This document shows, piece by piece, positions 7,401-8,883 of a stretch of 8,883 bases of DNA. The stretch comes from Minisyncoccota bacterium (GTDB lineage Bacteria > Patescibacteriota > Minisyncoccia > Minisyncoccales > Minisyncoccaceae): assembly GCA_028689175.1 (NCBI GenBank), contig JAQTWS010000020.1, forward strand, positions 1 to 8,883, written 5' to 3'. Below the pieces are notes generated by a model, which ran no database searches, was not told where the DNA came from, and saw only the letters and a program-made list of their open reading frames with translations. Position 1 is the stretch's first letter. The number at the start of each line of letters is the position of its first letter. The translations under genes and the position numbers were made by a program.

Positions 7401-7432
7401 ATTTTTAAAAAATCTCCTTTTTAGGAGATTTT
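7401..7432 (-). terminator. Intrinsic terminator after the hisS-rpsU-yqeY block
   Basis: On the minus strand AAAATCTCC (7432-7424) pairs with GGAGATTTT (7417-7409) around a six-base loop (TAAAAA), giving a perfect nine-base-pair stem. The T-run continues for two more bases. The stem begins one base after the yqeY stop codon at 7434, the expected place for a Rho-independent terminator. It marks the boundary between the translation block and the division operon. The symmetric stem could act weakly on the plus strand too, but no plus-strand gene approaches it. Confidence 0.85.
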
Positions 7433-7433
7433 G

Positions 7434-7919
7434 TTATTTTAGTAATTCTTTTGCAATTGTATTAATTTTCTTTCCATCAGCTAATCCTTTTGTTCTAATA
7501 AGTGCTTCTTTCATTACCAATCCTATTTGCTTCATATCAATTATTTTTTTCTCTTCTATGATTTCTTTTACAATTTTTTTAATTTCTTCTTCGTCCAATT
7601 CCTCAGGAAGATATTTTTGAAGTGTATTTAATTCTCTTTCTTCCTTTTCCACTAAATCCTGCCTTTTAGCCTTTTTAAATTCCTCAATTGCGTCTTTTCT
7701 TTTTTTTGCTTCGGAGAATATAACCTCTAAAATTTCTTGATCTTCTAATTTAGATTTTAAATCAAGTTCTTCGCTTGAATAATTTGAGGATAGTTTGAGT
7801 CTTTTTTGTTTTTCTTTATTTACAATAGAAGATAGGAGCATTCTTAAAGAAGAGACTTCAACTGGTCTCTTCTCTTTTTGAAAATTAATTAAATCTTTTT
7901 TAATTTGATCGATTAACAT
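7434..7919 (-). CDS. yqeY: GatB/YqeY domain-containing protein
   Basis: This is a small soluble protein of the YqeY family, related to the C-terminal tRNA-binding tail of the GatB subunit of Asp/Glu-tRNA amidotransferase. The cellular function of the stand-alone form is not settled. The 161-residue length is slightly above the usual 150. Family blocks are LRMLLSSIVNKEKQKR (25-40), KKRKDAIEEFKKAKRQDL (72-89), ELNTLQKYLPEELDEEEI (96-113) and a C-terminal IGLVMKEAL...KGLADGKKIN...LL (132-160). The sequence is highly charged and helical. It overlaps rpsU by 7 nt (ATGTTAA), an arrangement that favours translational coupling, and has a weak TAGG before the ATG. The rpsU-yqeY pair is common in bacteria, which supports a ribosome- or tRNA-linked role. 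A terminator follows immediately. Confidence 0.93.
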   Translation of the reverse strand: MLIDQIKKDLINFQKEKRPVEVSSLRMLLSSIVNKEKQKRLKLSSNYSSEELDLKSKLEDQEILEVIFSEAKKRKDAIEEFKKAKRQDLVEKEERELNTLQKYLPEELDEEEIKKIVKEIIEEKKIIDMKQIGLVMKEALIRTKGLADGKKINTIAKELLK

Positions 7920-8125
7920 TTACCTAATTTTTTGTTTTTCAAATACTCTTTCTTTTTTTCCTCTCTTATAAGTGCTTTCCTTTTTAACAAATTTCTTGAA
8001 AGTTTTCTTTCGTTAAATTTTCTTTTTCTAGCTTCAACTAAAATTCCGCTCTTTTTAACAGCTTGAGTAAATCTATATACAAGGGATTGAGATGTTTCTT
8101 TCTGTGTTTTTGGTTTAATCAACAT
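7913..8125 (-). CDS. rpsU: Small ribosomal subunit protein bS21
   Basis: bS21 is a small basic protein of the 30S subunit, sited near the anti-Shine-Dalgarno end of 16S rRNA, where it helps initiation. The 70-residue product matches the family length (71 in E. coli). Its diagnostic segment is RFTQAVKKSGILVEARKRKFNER (18-40), which aligns with the E. coli [23 protein letters not shown] block. The C-terminal half is a lysine/arginine-rich helix, as usual, ending in a cysteine. It begins 2 nt after the hisS stop and overlaps yqeY by 7 nt, so the three genes are almost certainly one transcript. No Shine-Dalgarno sequence is visible before its ATG (AATTAAATAGTT), which may matter because bS21 acts at that interaction. 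Confidence 0.95.
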   Translation of the reverse strand: MLIKPKTQKETSQSLVYRFTQAVKKSGILVEARKRKFNERKLSRNLLKRKALIREEKKKEYLKNKKLGKC

Positions 8126-8127
8126 AA

Positions 8128-8883
8128 CTATTTAATTCTTTTTTTAATTTCTTTTACAATATTTTCTTGTTTAACTGTGGACTGTTTTCCTGTTTTCATG
8201 TCCTTAATAATAATTGTATCATTAAGTGCTTCTTTTTGTCCAATTATCAATACTATATTTATGGCTAATTTATTCGCTTTTGTCAACTGGAGTTTCATAG
8301 AATCTTTTGAAATAGCTTCAAAAATATTTATTTTAGCCTTTCTAAGTTCTTCTATTATTTTTAACGTTTTTCTTTTAGCTAAATCGCCTACTTGGACTAT
8401 AAAAATTCCTTCTTTTTTCTTCGTCTTTAATTGAATTTGTTTTAATTTCATTAAAGCAATTACTCTTTCAACACCCATAGAAAAACCAACTGCAGGAATA
8501 AAATCTGTTTTAAGCGCATTTCCTAAAGAATCATATCTTCCGCCTCCGATGATAGACCCTAAAGCTTCATCCTCAAAAGTAATTTCAAATACTGTTTTAC
8601 TATAATAATCAAGTCCTCTTACTAAAAATGGATCTAATTTATATGGAATGGATGCTTCCTCTAAAAATTCGAGTACTTGCTTGAAATGATTTTTACATCC
8701 AATGCATAGATAATCTATAATTTGAGGAGCTTCATTTAAAATTTGTTGACATTTAGGATTTTTACAATCTAAAACTCTTAAAATATTTTTTTCTGCCCTT
8801 CTTTTACAATCTGAACAAATTAAATTCTTTCTATTTCTTAAAAAAGAAGAAAGTGCTTTTTTATAATCTTTTCTACACTCATC
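8128..8883 (-). CDS. hisS: Histidyl-tRNA synthetase, C-terminal 251 residues (N-terminus beyond window edge)
   Basis: This class II aminoacyl-tRNA synthetase charges tRNA-His in the cytoplasm. The frame is open from base 8883 to the TAG stop at 8128-8130. Roughly the first 170 residues are outside the window, judged from the usual length of about 420. Numbering from the first visible residue, the HisRS signatures are LVRGLDYYSKTVFE (87-100), GGGRYDSLG (113-121) and class II motif 3 in AVGFSMGVER (131-140). An anticodon-binding alpha/beta domain (HGTP type) fills 159-250. Before the first signature, in the insertion region, six cysteines form C23-x2-C26, C40-x4-C45 and C60-x2-C63, suggesting a metal-binding knuckle seen in some bacterial HisRS. 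An internal ATG at 8478 lies within motif 3 and is not a real start. rpsU follows after 2 nt. Confidence 0.96.
   Translation of the reverse strand, partial: DECRKDYKKALSSFLRNRKNLICSDCKRRAEKNILRVLDCKNPKCQQILNEAPQIIDYLCIGCKNHFKQVLEFLEEASIPYKLDPFLVRGLDYYSKTVFEITFEDEALGSIIGGGRYDSLGNALKTDFIPAVGFSMGVERVIALMKLKQIQLKTKKKEGIFIVQVGDLAKRKTLKIIEELRKAKINIFEAISKDSMKLQLTKANKLAINIVLIIGQKEALNDTIIIKDMKTGKQSTVKQENIVKEIKKRIK

Noticed and set aside
7390..7620. Plus-strand open frame (76 codons) across the terminator and the yqeY 3' end
   Set aside because: It runs through a strong hairpin, is Phe/Ile/Ser-rich and is antisense to yqeY.
8063..8434. Plus-strand open frame (123 codons) with hydrophobic stretches, opposite hisS and rpsU
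   Set aside because: The hydrophobicity comes from reading lysine-rich coding sequence (AAA) in reverse as TTT (Phe). Both sense genes are certain.

Overview
The window is AT-rich (a sampled 60-base line has 18 G/C) and fully packed. Every gene I can support lies on the minus strand, so transcription runs from high to low coordinates. The features together suggest a small, fermentative or anaerobic bacterium of the Candidate Phyla Radiation (Patescibacteria, probably a Parcubacteria-like lineage). They are: very short spacers, ATGA overlaps, few Shine-Dalgarno sequences, an oxygen-independent class III ribonucleotide reductase, a ComEC-type DNA uptake channel, and ftsA-ftsZ detached from the usual cell-wall cluster. 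The lineage is inferred from style and gene content; no marker in the window proves it. TGA is a genuine stop in at least three genes, so this is not a lineage that has reassigned UGA.

There are two transcription blocks. The upstream block (8883 to 7434) is a translation-related set: the C-terminal part of histidyl-tRNA synthetase (hisS, cut by the window edge), ribosomal protein bS21 (rpsU) and a GatB/YqeY-domain protein. They are separated by a 2-base gap and then a 7-base overlap. A clear intrinsic terminator begins one base after the YqeY stop codon.

The second block starts after about 50 bases that hold a plausible extended -10 promoter. It runs ybeY - ftsA - ftsZ - nrdD - nrdG - rhomboid protease - comEC (cut by the left edge). 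Its junctions are 11 nt, ATGA overlap, 22 nt, 2 nt, ATGA overlap and ATGA overlap, so it looks like one operon. It joins rRNA maturation and ribosome quality control (YbeY), the division ring (FtsA/FtsZ), anaerobic dNTP synthesis (NrdD with its radical-SAM activase NrdG), intramembrane proteolysis and DNA uptake.

The most interesting point is the FtsZ. It has a complete GTPase and activation core but stops a few residues after the globular domain. It has no C-terminal linker and no conserved C-terminal peptide, the part that normally binds FtsA, yet an FtsA with a membrane-targeting-like C-terminal helix is encoded just upstream and translationally coupled to it. Stops in all three frames right after the gene rule out a simple frameshift explanation. 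I see no CRISPR array, tRNA or rRNA gene, insertion sequence or defence system. No gene-free stretch exceeds about 95 bases.
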